From assembly GCA_018266215.1 (NCBI GenBank), contig JAFEAV010000069.1, positions 1 through 35,098 of the forward strand: a stretch of 35,098 nt of DNA. The letters run 5' to 3'. This stretch comes from Cyanobacteria bacterium SZAS LIN-3. GTDB taxonomy: Bacteria > Cyanobacteriota > Vampirovibrionia > Obscuribacterales > Obscuribacteraceae. The stretch's first letter is position 1. Each line of letters opens with the position of its first letter. Below the pieces are notes generated by a model, which ran no database searches, had not been told where the DNA came from, and saw nothing but the letters and a program-made list of their open reading frames with translations. Shown here piece after piece: positions 17,577 through 24,637 of the stretch. A program made the position numbers and the translations under genes.

Positions 17577-18644
17577 TCAACGCCTGCCGGCTCTGCGTTC
17601 CGCCTCTTCCCAGGCACGCAATTTCTGGACACCGATTTCAAATCCTTCCGGGTTCATATAAAAATTGTGGGCGCCATCGTTCCGGGCCGGTTCGCGCACA
17701 TAGTAGAGATAGGCGGTATTGGCCGGTGAGAGTGCGGCTTCCAGCGAACTCTTTGAAGGCGAGCCCACAGGTCCGGGAGGCAGGCCTTTGTATTTGCGCG
17801 TATTGTAGGGAGATTTGAGGTCGATGTCGCTCTGATAAATAATGCCGTTGCCTTTCCATTTGCCGATCAACTTAGAGGCATAGACAATTGTTGAATCCAT
17901 CGACAGGGTCATACCCTTGCGAATGCGGTTAAAAATGACCGAGGCAATTACCGGTCTTTCGCTGGCAAGTTTTGCCTCGGTCTCAATTACCGATGCCGCC
18001 GTGACGGCATTGTGCGTCGTCAAATGATAGGGGTTGGGGCAGTTCTTCTGCGCCTCCTGCCAGACCGAGCGGAAGCGTGTCACCATCTGCGCTATCAGTT
18101 CTTCCGGTTTGGTTGTGGTCTGCACAAAGTAAGTGTCGGGGAAGAGATAGCCCTCGAGATTTGATACCACCGGGTCGAGATCTTTGATCAGGGCAGTATT
18201 GTTCATAAGGCTCAGGGCCTGAGCGCGATTTTTCAATTTCAGCGTCGGGATAGCCACCATCGCGTCGGCGATATCGAAACGGGTCCAACCTTCAATGACT
18301 GTCAGTTTATTGAGTTCAATGCCGCCGCTTTCCAGGGTGCTCAGCACTTCTCCGGGGGTGATCGGTGATTTGAACCTGTAATCTCCCGCCTTGACCACAG
18401 GGGCGTGGCCCACAAGTCTGATGTAGAGCCGGGTCAGTACGGCACTTTTGATTATATGTGCCGCTTCCAGTTGACTGAGGATTTCATCCAGCGATTTGCC
18501 CCTGCTGATGCTGATAATCGCATTTGCTTGATCGTGGGTCACCGGCGCGTTAATATTGGTATTGATCCAGTAGTAAGCGCCCGAAGCCGCTGCGATGATC
18601 AACACCACAAAAATAAGTGCAATCTTCTTGATGGCGCTAGACAT
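17577..18644 (-). CDS. mltG: Endolytic murein transglycosylase MltG (YceG-like)
   Basis: 355 residues from the ATG at 18644; an in-frame extension to 18800 lies inside the upstream gene and was rejected. One N-terminal membrane helix (~8-26) anchors it, with the catalytic part outside. A LysM-like/small domain (~35-110) precedes the YceG domain. Hallmarks are LEGYLFPDTY (163-172), the catalytic Glu221 in VIETEA, ASVIFNRI, and the C-terminal YNTRKYKGLPPGPVGSPS stretch. Family knowledge: MltG cleaves nascent glycan strands within the chain and so sets the length of new peptidoglycan. The start overlaps the previous gene by eight bases. Placement upstream of two kinases suggests coordinated envelope control; that link is inference. 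Confidence 0.95.
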   Translation of the reverse strand: MSSAIKKIALIFVVLIIAAASGAYYWINTNINAPVTHDQANAIISISRGKSLDEILSQLEAAHIIKSAVLTRLYIRLVGHAPVVKAGDYRFKSPITPGEVLSTLESGGIELNKLTVIEGWTRFDIADAMVAIPTLKLKNRAQALSLMNNTALIKDLDPVVSNLEGYLFPDTYFVQTTTKPEELIAQMVTRFRSVWQEAQKNCPNPYHLTTHNAVTAASVIETEAKLASERPVIASVIFNRIRKGMTLSMDSTIVYASKLIGKWKGNGIIYQSDIDLKSPYNTRKYKGLPPGPVGSPSKSSLEAALSPANTAYLYYVREPARNDGAHNFYMNPEGFEIGVQKLRAWEEAERRAGRR

Positions 18645-19824
18645 TTGGGGGCAGCGAAATGATCCAGACTCTCTTGCCCGATTGGCCGGTTCTGGCTGGT
18701 CTGAAATAGAGATTGAAGCGCACCAGTCGTTCCCGCACTTCGGTTTTGACGGGCGGCAGAGAATTTTCCTCAGTGGCGGCAGTAGGCACAGCTCCGTCAA
18801 AAACTTTGCCGTGGTCTGTGATGCTTATCTCGTTGGCCATGACATTGCCGTGTTCGTCTTTGACTTCCAGCGAGGCAGCGGGCAATTTATGCCCGTCCGG
18901 CTGGAAGGCGCTGGCCGGTATTTCGATATCCTTAGCAGCACCGGGCCTGGCGGCGGTAGTTTTGCTCTTAGGCTTGACGCGCTTGCCGCCTTTGTTTGCC
19001 GACACTTCCACCATCAAAGGTGCAATCTGGGCGTCAATCTCATTGCTTTCAATCAGCGGCTTGTTGTCCTGACGGTAGAGCTTGACGATATCGCCCTCGA
19101 CTTTATAGGCCAGGCCTTCTTTGTTGATGGGCGTGAGCTTGAGTTCTTTGTTCTTCAGGATTGCCGCTTCCCGGGCGATCACATTTTCGAAGAAATGCGC
19201 ACTTTCCGGACTGAGCTTGCGTTGGTCGGCGAGACTCTGACGATACATGGCTCTCAGCTGATCGGCTTTGGCCGCAGCCAGGGCTTTATAGTAGCGGTCA
19301 AATTCCCTGGTGATGGCCGCCTTATCCGCATCACTCAATTCGCCGACGCTGGCACTGCCGCCGTCAGAGGGCAAATTGAAGGAAACGGAAGCGCTCTTCA
19401 CTGCACCTTTTGAATCGTCGGCGGCGATGTTGATTTTGGCAATCTCTTCTCTCTTAGGTCCGGGAGTGCGCTTCTCGACGGTGACCGACAGGTCGGCCTT
19501 TGGATCGCTGATATAGTCGAGTTGCAGCGTGTTCAGGCCGGCCCTGGTGTAGCCGGAGATATTCACCGGCAGCGAGAGCGATATCACCGCCCCGCCCAGG
19601 ACATTGACACCATTGACAAGCGCCTGTTTCAAGGGCAGTGCCCGACCGTCGATATGCAAGAAATATGCTTTTGGTTCATTCGTCTGCTGAGTCTGCGGCT
19701 CCGCTTCTTTTGTGGCAGTACCGACCGCCGTGGTCTCACCCGTCGCCGGGGCCTGGAACATCGGCATGGTCTGAGCCGTCAAAGCTACAATCAGTGCCAG
19801 GCGATAAAGCGATTTCAGGTGCAT
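18637..19824 (-). CDS. Secreted protein of unknown function, first gene of the mltG operon
   Basis: 395 residues from the ATG at 19824, where GGAG lies nine bases upstream; a GTG at 19839 overlaps that ribosome-binding site and is less likely. Residues 1-30 are a signal peptide. The mature protein has an N-terminal beta-rich domain (~50-145) describing an extended molecule with a VNGVNVLGG turn, a helical segment ~155-215 rich in Lys/Arg/Gln, and a beta-rich C-terminus. A Lys-rich linker GGKRVKPKSK lies near residue 270. No enzymatic motif was recognised. The stop overlaps the mltG start by eight bases, so the two are coupled. A role in the envelope is inferred from context only. Confidence 0.75.
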   Translation of the reverse strand: MHLKSLYRLALIVALTAQTMPMFQAPATGETTAVGTATKEAEPQTQQTNEPKAYFLHIDGRALPLKQALVNGVNVLGGAVISLSLPVNISGYTRAGLNTLQLDYISDPKADLSVTVEKRTPGPKREEIAKINIAADDSKGAVKSASVSFNLPSDGGSASVGELSDADKAAITREFDRYYKALAAAKADQLRAMYRQSLADQRKLSPESAHFFENVIAREAAILKNKELKLTPINKEGLAYKVEGDIVKLYRQDNKPLIESNEIDAQIAPLMVEVSANKGGKRVKPKSKTTAARPGAAKDIEIPASAFQPDGHKLPAASLEVKDEHGNVMANEISITDHGKVFDGAVPTAATEENSLPPVKTEVRERLVRFNLYFRPARTGQSGKRVWIISLPPNV

Positions 19825-19851
19825 GTTGAAAAACTCCACGATTGACGGGCT

Positions 19852-19860
19852 ATTCTATCA
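19852..19860 (-). promoter_or_regulatory. Possible extended -10 for the mltG operon
   Basis: On the minus strand the bases read TGATAGAAT, which fits an extended -10 (TG, one base, then TAGAAT, one mismatch from TATAAT). It lies 28 bases before the start at 19824, a suitable spacing. No convincing -35 was found. Confidence 0.3.
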
Positions 19861-19888
19861 GCTTGGCTAGCGAATTCAGGTGGTTGCC

Positions 19889-20869
19889 ATGGGCAAAAAA
19901 TGCTCATTTTTCGGTGTTCTAAATCTGGCCCTTGGTCTGGCCCTGACAAACTGCCCGGCCCAGGCGCAGTATGCAGCTCAAGGCGGTCAGTCGCTACAGG
20001 GTGGGGTGCGCACTCTCGATCGCAGCGACCCGCAGGACCGTCCCTCTATGCGCATCAATCTGGGCAGTCCGGCCCGGGGATTTTTTGACAACGGAGCCGT
20101 ATTCCAGGGTTCCGCCCACATGGAGCGCATCGGGCCGGAGGTTTTCCGCGGTTGGTTGACCGACAATCATCCCACCTTCGCCCTGAGCAGCCAGACCATT
20201 GACCCCGGGCTGATAGTCGATGTTGCCGGGCGCTGGGATCATGCCGACAAGACACTCACCAAATTTGGTATCAACTACAGCCATGTCAAAACCGGTGACA
20301 TCACGCCGGAGTTGCTGGCCGGTGCACGCGTCCTGATTATCAATTGCGCCGGAGAAGTCAAACGCGACAGGCTGCAATGCATCCGGGATTTCGTCCAGAG
20401 GGGCGGCTATCTTTTGACCACCGACTGGGCTTTGAACAACATGCTGGAACAGACCTTTCCGGGCTATGTCGACTGGAACAGGGGCGTCAACAACAAGTCC
20501 GTATATGCTGCTACCTATGTCCGTCCCGATGCCGTTCTGGCTCGTGGTTGCGTGCGCAGCGCCCCCTGGAAGATGGACGCCGGCGCTCACCTGATTCGGA
20601 TTATTCGACCTGACCTTGTGCATGTGCTTGTGGCCTCTCCTGAACTGGCCAACGAAGAGCGCAACCATGCCGGTGTTCTGGCCTGCATTTTTCCCTTCGG
20701 CAAGGGCTACGTCCTGCACATGGTCGGACATTTTGACAATAATGCCGCTATTGCCGTGGGAAATTTTCTGCCCGATCCTGCCCCGCAGATCAGGATCAGT
20801 TTGCGTCAGGCTCTGGCTGCTAATTTCATCGTGGCCGGCGTAACTGCCGAAGCGATTCCATTGAAATAG
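19889..20869 (+). CDS. Secreted protein with GATase/ThuA-like fold
   Basis: 326 residues from the ATG at 19889 (AGGTGG five bases upstream); a GTG at 19880 is possible. A signal peptide ends near AQAQ (~27), so it is exported. Around residues 145-185 the pattern ARVLIINCAGEV, then a helix, then RGGYLLTTDWAL, resembles the Rossmann-like core of ThuA/DUF4159-type class I glutamine amidotransferase-fold proteins, in which a flat domain presents RGG plus a following strand. The nucleophilic Cys of true amidotransferases is not evident in the expected strand-turn-helix, so I do not call an enzyme. Another conserved-looking piece, GYVLHMVGHFDNN, follows near residue 275. It is divergent from the mltG operon. 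Confidence 0.65.
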   Translation: MGKKCSFFGVLNLALGLALTNCPAQAQYAAQGGQSLQGGVRTLDRSDPQDRPSMRINLGSPARGFFDNGAVFQGSAHMERIGPEVFRGWLTDNHPTFALSSQTIDPGLIVDVAGRWDHADKTLTKFGINYSHVKTGDITPELLAGARVLIINCAGEVKRDRLQCIRDFVQRGGYLLTTDWALNNMLEQTFPGYVDWNRGVNNKSVYAATYVRPDAVLARGCVRSAPWKMDAGAHLIRIIRPDLVHVLVASPELANEERNHAGVLACIFPFGKGYVLHMVGHFDNNAAIAVGNFLPDPAPQIRISLRQALAANFIVAGVTAEAIPLK

Positions 20870-20923
20870 TATGTGGATTGTACAATCACATTGTTGTCTT
20901 CGCCGCTGCGACAAGGTTTCATT

Positions 20924-21811
20924 TTGACTATTCAAGCGCTGGAATTTTATTCGGGTATCGGCGCGTTCGCCCGGGCCGCCGCGGGCTTTAATATCGATGT
21001 GGTGGAGGCTTTTGACCAGAATCAGTGGGCTAATGTCAGCTACGAAGCCAATTTTAGGCACAAGCCCTGCAGTCGAAATCTTGACAGCATCCCCGAGCAG
21101 GGTATCCCCGAGAGCGACCTCTGGTGGATGTCGCCGCCCTGTACACCATTCAGTCGTCGCGGCAAACAAAAGGACGGCGAGGACAATCGCGCCCGCTCCT
21201 TTCTCCATCTGATTGACTTTATGACAATCAAGAGACCACGATACATCCTGGTGGAAAACGTCAGTGCCTTTATCGGCTCTAACGTACACGGTCTGCTGCT
21301 GGCAAGGCTCAATCAGGCCGGTTACAGATACGCCGAATACCAGCTCTGTTCTTCGATGTTTGGGGTGCCCATGCTCCGGCCGCGCGTATTTATCGTGGCG
21401 ACTCTAGACAAAGATGTCGCATTTAATCCTTCTCCTCCGCAGAAAACAGAACCTGCCGGTCTCATCGATTACCTTTTTGAATCCGATGATTCGCTCAATT
21501 GCTCGCCTGAAATATTGAGCCGCTACGAAGCTGTTTTGAACATAGTCGATCCTAAAAAGCCCGGCAGTTATCTAATTTGTTTCACCAGCGGCTACCAGCG
21601 CTGCCGCCAGGCGAGCGGTTCGCTCATCAGCGAAGACAGCGGCACAACCCGCTTCGTCTCACCGGCGGAAATACTTGGCTTGCTTGGTTTTGGCAGTGAT
21701 TATCGCATCCCGCAGTCAGTACCACAGGCAGTGGCATATAAACTGGTAGGCAACAGCGTAGATGTCCGGGCGATAAAATATTTATTGAGCGAGGTTCTGC
21801 AATTACGGTGA
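20924..21811 (+). CDS. Dnmt2-type cytosine-C5 methyltransferase (candidate tRNA C38 methylase)
   Basis: 295 residues from a TTG at 20924 with AAGG seven bases upstream; a GTG at 20873 would add 17 residues before the usual motif I. Motifs: LEFYSGIG (6-13) for SAM binding, SPPCTPF with catalytic Cys73 (70-76), ENV (111-113), RPRVFIVA (152-159) and GNSVDV (276-281). Ordinary bacterial DNA m5C methylases share these. What sets this one apart is RRGKQKDGEDNRARSFLH after the PPC motif and CFTSGY followed by SGS (219-233). Both match features I know from eukaryotic Dnmt2/TRDMT1, and there is no long variable target-recognition domain. Family knowledge: Dnmt2 methylates C38 of tRNAs, and a Geobacter Dnmt2 acts on tRNA-Glu. 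It overlaps a pseudouridine synthase gene, which supports an RNA target. A solitary DNA methylase remains the alternative. Confidence 0.85.
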   Translation: MTIQALEFYSGIGAFARAAAGFNIDVVEAFDQNQWANVSYEANFRHKPCSRNLDSIPEQGIPESDLWWMSPPCTPFSRRGKQKDGEDNRARSFLHLIDFMTIKRPRYILVENVSAFIGSNVHGLLLARLNQAGYRYAEYQLCSSMFGVPMLRPRVFIVATLDKDVAFNPSPPQKTEPAGLIDYLFESDDSLNCSPEILSRYEAVLNIVDPKKPGSYLICFTSGYQRCRQASGSLISEDSGTTRFVSPAEILGLLGFGSDYRIPQSVPQAVAYKLVGNSVDVRAIKYLLSEVLQLR

Positions 21812-22473
21812 TGAAAAAGGACAGAGGCGGACGTGGACGCTCAAATTTCGCCGCGCAACAGCAGACATTTAAGCCGGCGGCGGGGCGTCGCTACCTGGCC
21901 TTTTACAAACCCTTTGAGGTGCTGTGCCAGTTCAGTCCTGAAAAATTACCCGACGGCACGTTCAGCGAGAAAGTTACACTGGCCGCCTTTGGTCTACCCC
22001 CCGATGTTTATCCCGTCGGTCGGCTGGATTTTGATTCGGAGGGACTTTTACTTTTATCTGACGATGGCCGCCTGACGAGTAGACTATTCGGCGACGAACA
22101 TCGCCGCACGTATCTGGCCCAGGTTGAAAATATACCTTCGCCGGAAAAGCTTGAGAGACTTGAGGCCGGCGTGGTGATTGAGGGGCGGCGCACCAAACCC
22201 TGCGAAACCTGGCTCTTGCAAAAGGAGCCGGTCCTGCCCGAGCGCAGCAAACCGATACGCTTTCGCAAGGATATTCCCACGGCCTGGATTGAGCTTACAC
22301 TCTTTGAAGGACGCAATCGTCAGGTGCGTAAGATGACGGCCCAGATCGGGCATCCGACTCTGAGACTTTTGCGGGTTGCCATTGGCAGGCTCGGACTCTT
22401 TGATCTCGGTCTTAAGCCGGGTGAGTGGCTGGATCTCAGTGCCGAAGAATTAGGTGCGATTTTCCTTGATTGA
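21811..22473 (+). CDS. rluE: 23S rRNA pseudouridine synthase, RluE type
   Basis: 220 residues from the ATG at 21811, which shares one base with the stop of the methyltransferase (TGATG); a GTG at 21808 is equally possible. It is of the RsuA/RluB/E/F family: YLAFYKPFEVLCQF near residue 29, catalytic Asp73 in GRLDFDSEG, then IPTAWIELTLFEGRNRQVRK and PTLRLLRVAIG near the end. There is no N-terminal S4 domain, only a basic ~25-residue tail, and the length is as in RluE of E. coli, which makes pseudouridine 2457 in 23S rRNA. Exact target site is inferred from similarity. Confidence 0.9.
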   Translation: MKKDRGGRGRSNFAAQQQTFKPAAGRRYLAFYKPFEVLCQFSPEKLPDGTFSEKVTLAAFGLPPDVYPVGRLDFDSEGLLLLSDDGRLTSRLFGDEHRRTYLAQVENIPSPEKLERLEAGVVIEGRRTKPCETWLLQKEPVLPERSKPIRFRKDIPTAWIELTLFEGRNRQVRKMTAQIGHPTLRLLRVAIGRLGLFDLGLKPGEWLDLSAEELGAIFLD

Positions 22474-22501
22474 CGCCGCTAACACTGTGACCTGCACTCT
22501 C

Positions 22502-22510
22502 TGATATGAT
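22502..22510 (+). promoter_or_regulatory. Possible extended -10 upstream of LRR kinase
   Basis: TGATATGAT fits an extended -10 element (TG, one base, then TATGAT, one mismatch from TATAAT). It ends 24 bases before the TTG start of the kinase gene. No good -35 at 16-18 bases upstream was seen, which is acceptable for extended -10 promoters. Confidence 0.35.
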
Positions 22511-22534
22511 CGGCGAGGTCGTGGGGGCGGGTCT

Positions 22535-24613
22535 TTGACTAACTCAGCTGATTTACCGGGAGTACCGGGCGAATTTCAACCAGGCCAGCTCGTAGGCGGC
22601 ACCTACGTTGTTCTCGACTATCTTGGTCGTGGTGCTATGGGCAATGTCTACCATGCCAAGCATGCCGTACTCAATGCTGAGTATGCTCTGAAATCCCTTA
22701 GCGGTGAAAAGCTTTCGGACGTTGAATGGAAGCGATTCCAGAACGAAGCCCAGGCCATCGCCATCATGAATCATCCCAATGTCGTCACTATTTACAACTT
22801 CGGCTTACATGAGGGCAGCGTTCCTTACTACGTCATGGACCTTCTCCATGGGATAGACCTGGCGCGCAAGCTCAAGGCCGATGGTCCTCTGGAAATCAAA
22901 GACGCGGCGCGAATTTTTGTAGAAGTCTGCGCCGGTGTAAGCGCAGCTCACAAGAAGGGTGTGGTGCACCGTGACATTAAGCCGGGCAATATTTTCCTCC
23001 TGGAAAAACCGGGCCCTAAAGGGGAAACCGTTAAGGTTGTGGACTTCGGTGTGGCTAAGCTGACCGAGTCGAAAGACCCGGAAATTCAATTCCTCACAAG
23101 CGTTGGCGATGTTGTCGGCACGCCTTTTTATATGAGCCCTGAGCAGACCATGGGCTTGCGCGTGGATTCGCGCTCCGACATATATTCCCTCGGTTGCACT
23201 TTGTTTGAGTCTCTAACGGGCACCTTGCCGTTCAGAGGTCGCAATCCCACCGAAACCATGCTCTTGCATCAGACTGACCCGCCGCCCAGTCTCAACAAGG
23301 CCTCCGGTGGTAAGGAGTTTCCCGCCGCTCTCGAATACATAATCGCCGCCGCTCTTGCCAAGCAACCGGCCGAGCGCTTTCAAACAATGGATCAATTCGC
23401 TCAGGAATTGAGGACCTTTCTTGTCGACGAACCCGCTCCGGTGATGAGTGCGGCCAACGGTGTCATACGGGCTCCGCTCGTCGACTCTAATGTGCCCGTA
23501 GCCAGAACTGCTGCCGGCGTGGGGAAGGAACTACCCAAAAAAGTGGTTATACCGGCGGTGGCAGCGGTGCTGATTGCCGCATCTTCCTTTGCCTACTGGC
23601 AGTCACGTATGCAGGCCAACAAGCCCAAGCCGATGGCTTTGACCGAGCAACTGCAAAAGCTCGGTCCCGCTCCTCAGGCTAAGAGTGCGGAGGCTACCAC
23701 CTCAGAACAGGCCATCTTCAATCAGCAGGCTAAGGAGTCGGAGAGCACGGGTGAATTTTATCCTTTTCAGATCGTCACTGTTTCTCTACTTTTAAAAAAG
23801 CCTTTCTCCCGGACCGTTGTTGAAAACGGTAAGCAAATACGATGTTTTGATTTCCCCAAAGATGTCGTTATCGGACTGATCTCCAGCGACAAAATGGACG
23901 CACCGGTCAAGGCCGTTGGTGAGCTGAAGTTTGACATCAACGAGCAACTTACCTTCACGCCGACGGAGGTAGTCTCGAGGGCTCCCAATTGTCTCAAGCG
24001 TTTTCGCGCCGGTGACATCTACCGCCTCAAGTTCAGGCCAAAAACCGATAACGATAAAATCTTCGGCGCCACCAAAAATATTCCTGGTGTAAAAGTGATC
24101 GACTTTACCGGCTGCTGGGGCTTAACCAGTAATGCCCTGGAGATTTTCCGAGCCTTCCAGGGCATCCGTGAGCTGGACGCCTCCTACAGTAATATTGACG
24201 GCACACTTATTGCCCAGTGCTACAACTGGGACAAGCTCGACCGTCTGATGCTGGCTCGCGGTCATAATGTGCAGACCATGCTGGACAATCTGGAGGAGGC
24301 AAAATTGCTGCGTTATCTCTGTCTCTCCAGCACCAAAATGAATCGCAAGGAGCTGGAGTCGCTGGCCGATCTTACTCAGGTGACACATCTGGATCTCGAC
24401 AACAATCATCTTTCCAATGATGATCTGGAGATTTTGACCCACATGAAAAATCTCGTTGAGCTGCATGTTCGGGGCTCAGGTCTTGATGCTTCAGCTATTC
24501 CAATACTCAAAAAATTCAAGCACCTTCAGGTCTTGTGCATAAAGTCAGATAGATTGGGAGAAGAGCAGATTCAAAAGATTGCCGCTGCATTCCCCTCACT
24601 CCGCATCGAATAA
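22535..24613 (+). CDS. Transmembrane Ser/Thr protein kinase with C-terminal leucine-rich repeats
   Basis: 692 residues from a TTG start at 22535; GGGGGCGGG upstream is the only ribosome-binding candidate. The kinase domain (~24-296) is complete: glycine loop GRGAMGNV (31-38), Lys53, HRDIKPGN (145-152), DFG (170-172), SPEQ (201-204). One membrane helix lies at ~336-356. After a ~180-residue spacer, residues ~540-692 contain degenerate leucine-rich repeats, such as VTHLDLDNNHLSNDDLEIL and LVELHVRGSGLDASAIPIL. If the kinase is cytoplasmic the LRR tail is outside, giving a receptor-like build with the order reversed relative to plant receptor kinases. The kinase half is paralogous to that at 12793-14568. 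The next gene starts 24 bases after its stop. Confidence 0.92.
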   Translation: MTNSADLPGVPGEFQPGQLVGGTYVVLDYLGRGAMGNVYHAKHAVLNAEYALKSLSGEKLSDVEWKRFQNEAQAIAIMNHPNVVTIYNFGLHEGSVPYYVMDLLHGIDLARKLKADGPLEIKDAARIFVEVCAGVSAAHKKGVVHRDIKPGNIFLLEKPGPKGETVKVVDFGVAKLTESKDPEIQFLTSVGDVVGTPFYMSPEQTMGLRVDSRSDIYSLGCTLFESLTGTLPFRGRNPTETMLLHQTDPPPSLNKASGGKEFPAALEYIIAAALAKQPAERFQTMDQFAQELRTFLVDEPAPVMSAANGVIRAPLVDSNVPVARTAAGVGKELPKKVVIPAVAAVLIAASSFAYWQSRMQANKPKPMALTEQLQKLGPAPQAKSAEATTSEQAIFNQQAKESESTGEFYPFQIVTVSLLLKKPFSRTVVENGKQIRCFDFPKDVVIGLISSDKMDAPVKAVGELKFDINEQLTFTPTEVVSRAPNCLKRFRAGDIYRLKFRPKTDNDKIFGATKNIPGVKVIDFTGCWGLTSNALEIFRAFQGIRELDASYSNIDGTLIAQCYNWDKLDRLMLARGHNVQTMLDNLEEAKLLRYLCLSSTKMNRKELESLADLTQVTHLDLDNNHLSNDDLEILTHMKNLVELHVRGSGLDASAIPILKKFKHLQVLCIKSDRLGEEQIQKIAAAFPSLRIE

Positions 24614-24637
24614 TCAGTCGCCTGGAGTTAAACCTCT

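Noticed and set aside
18595..19413. Plus-strand open frame of 272 codons opposite the mltG operon
   Set aside because: The minus strand holds a signal peptide protein coupled to mltG; the plus frame has no ribosome-binding site or domain.
19994..21289. Long minus-strand open frame of 431 codons opposite the ThuA-like and methyltransferase genes
   Set aside because: Both plus-strand genes have clear motifs; the antisense frame has no recognisable domain and spans two genes, as expected from codon bias in GC-rich DNA.
20924..21811. Methyltransferase as part of a restriction-modification system
   Set aside because: No endonuclease or specificity gene is adjacent, and the motifs are Dnmt2-like; kept only as an alternative.
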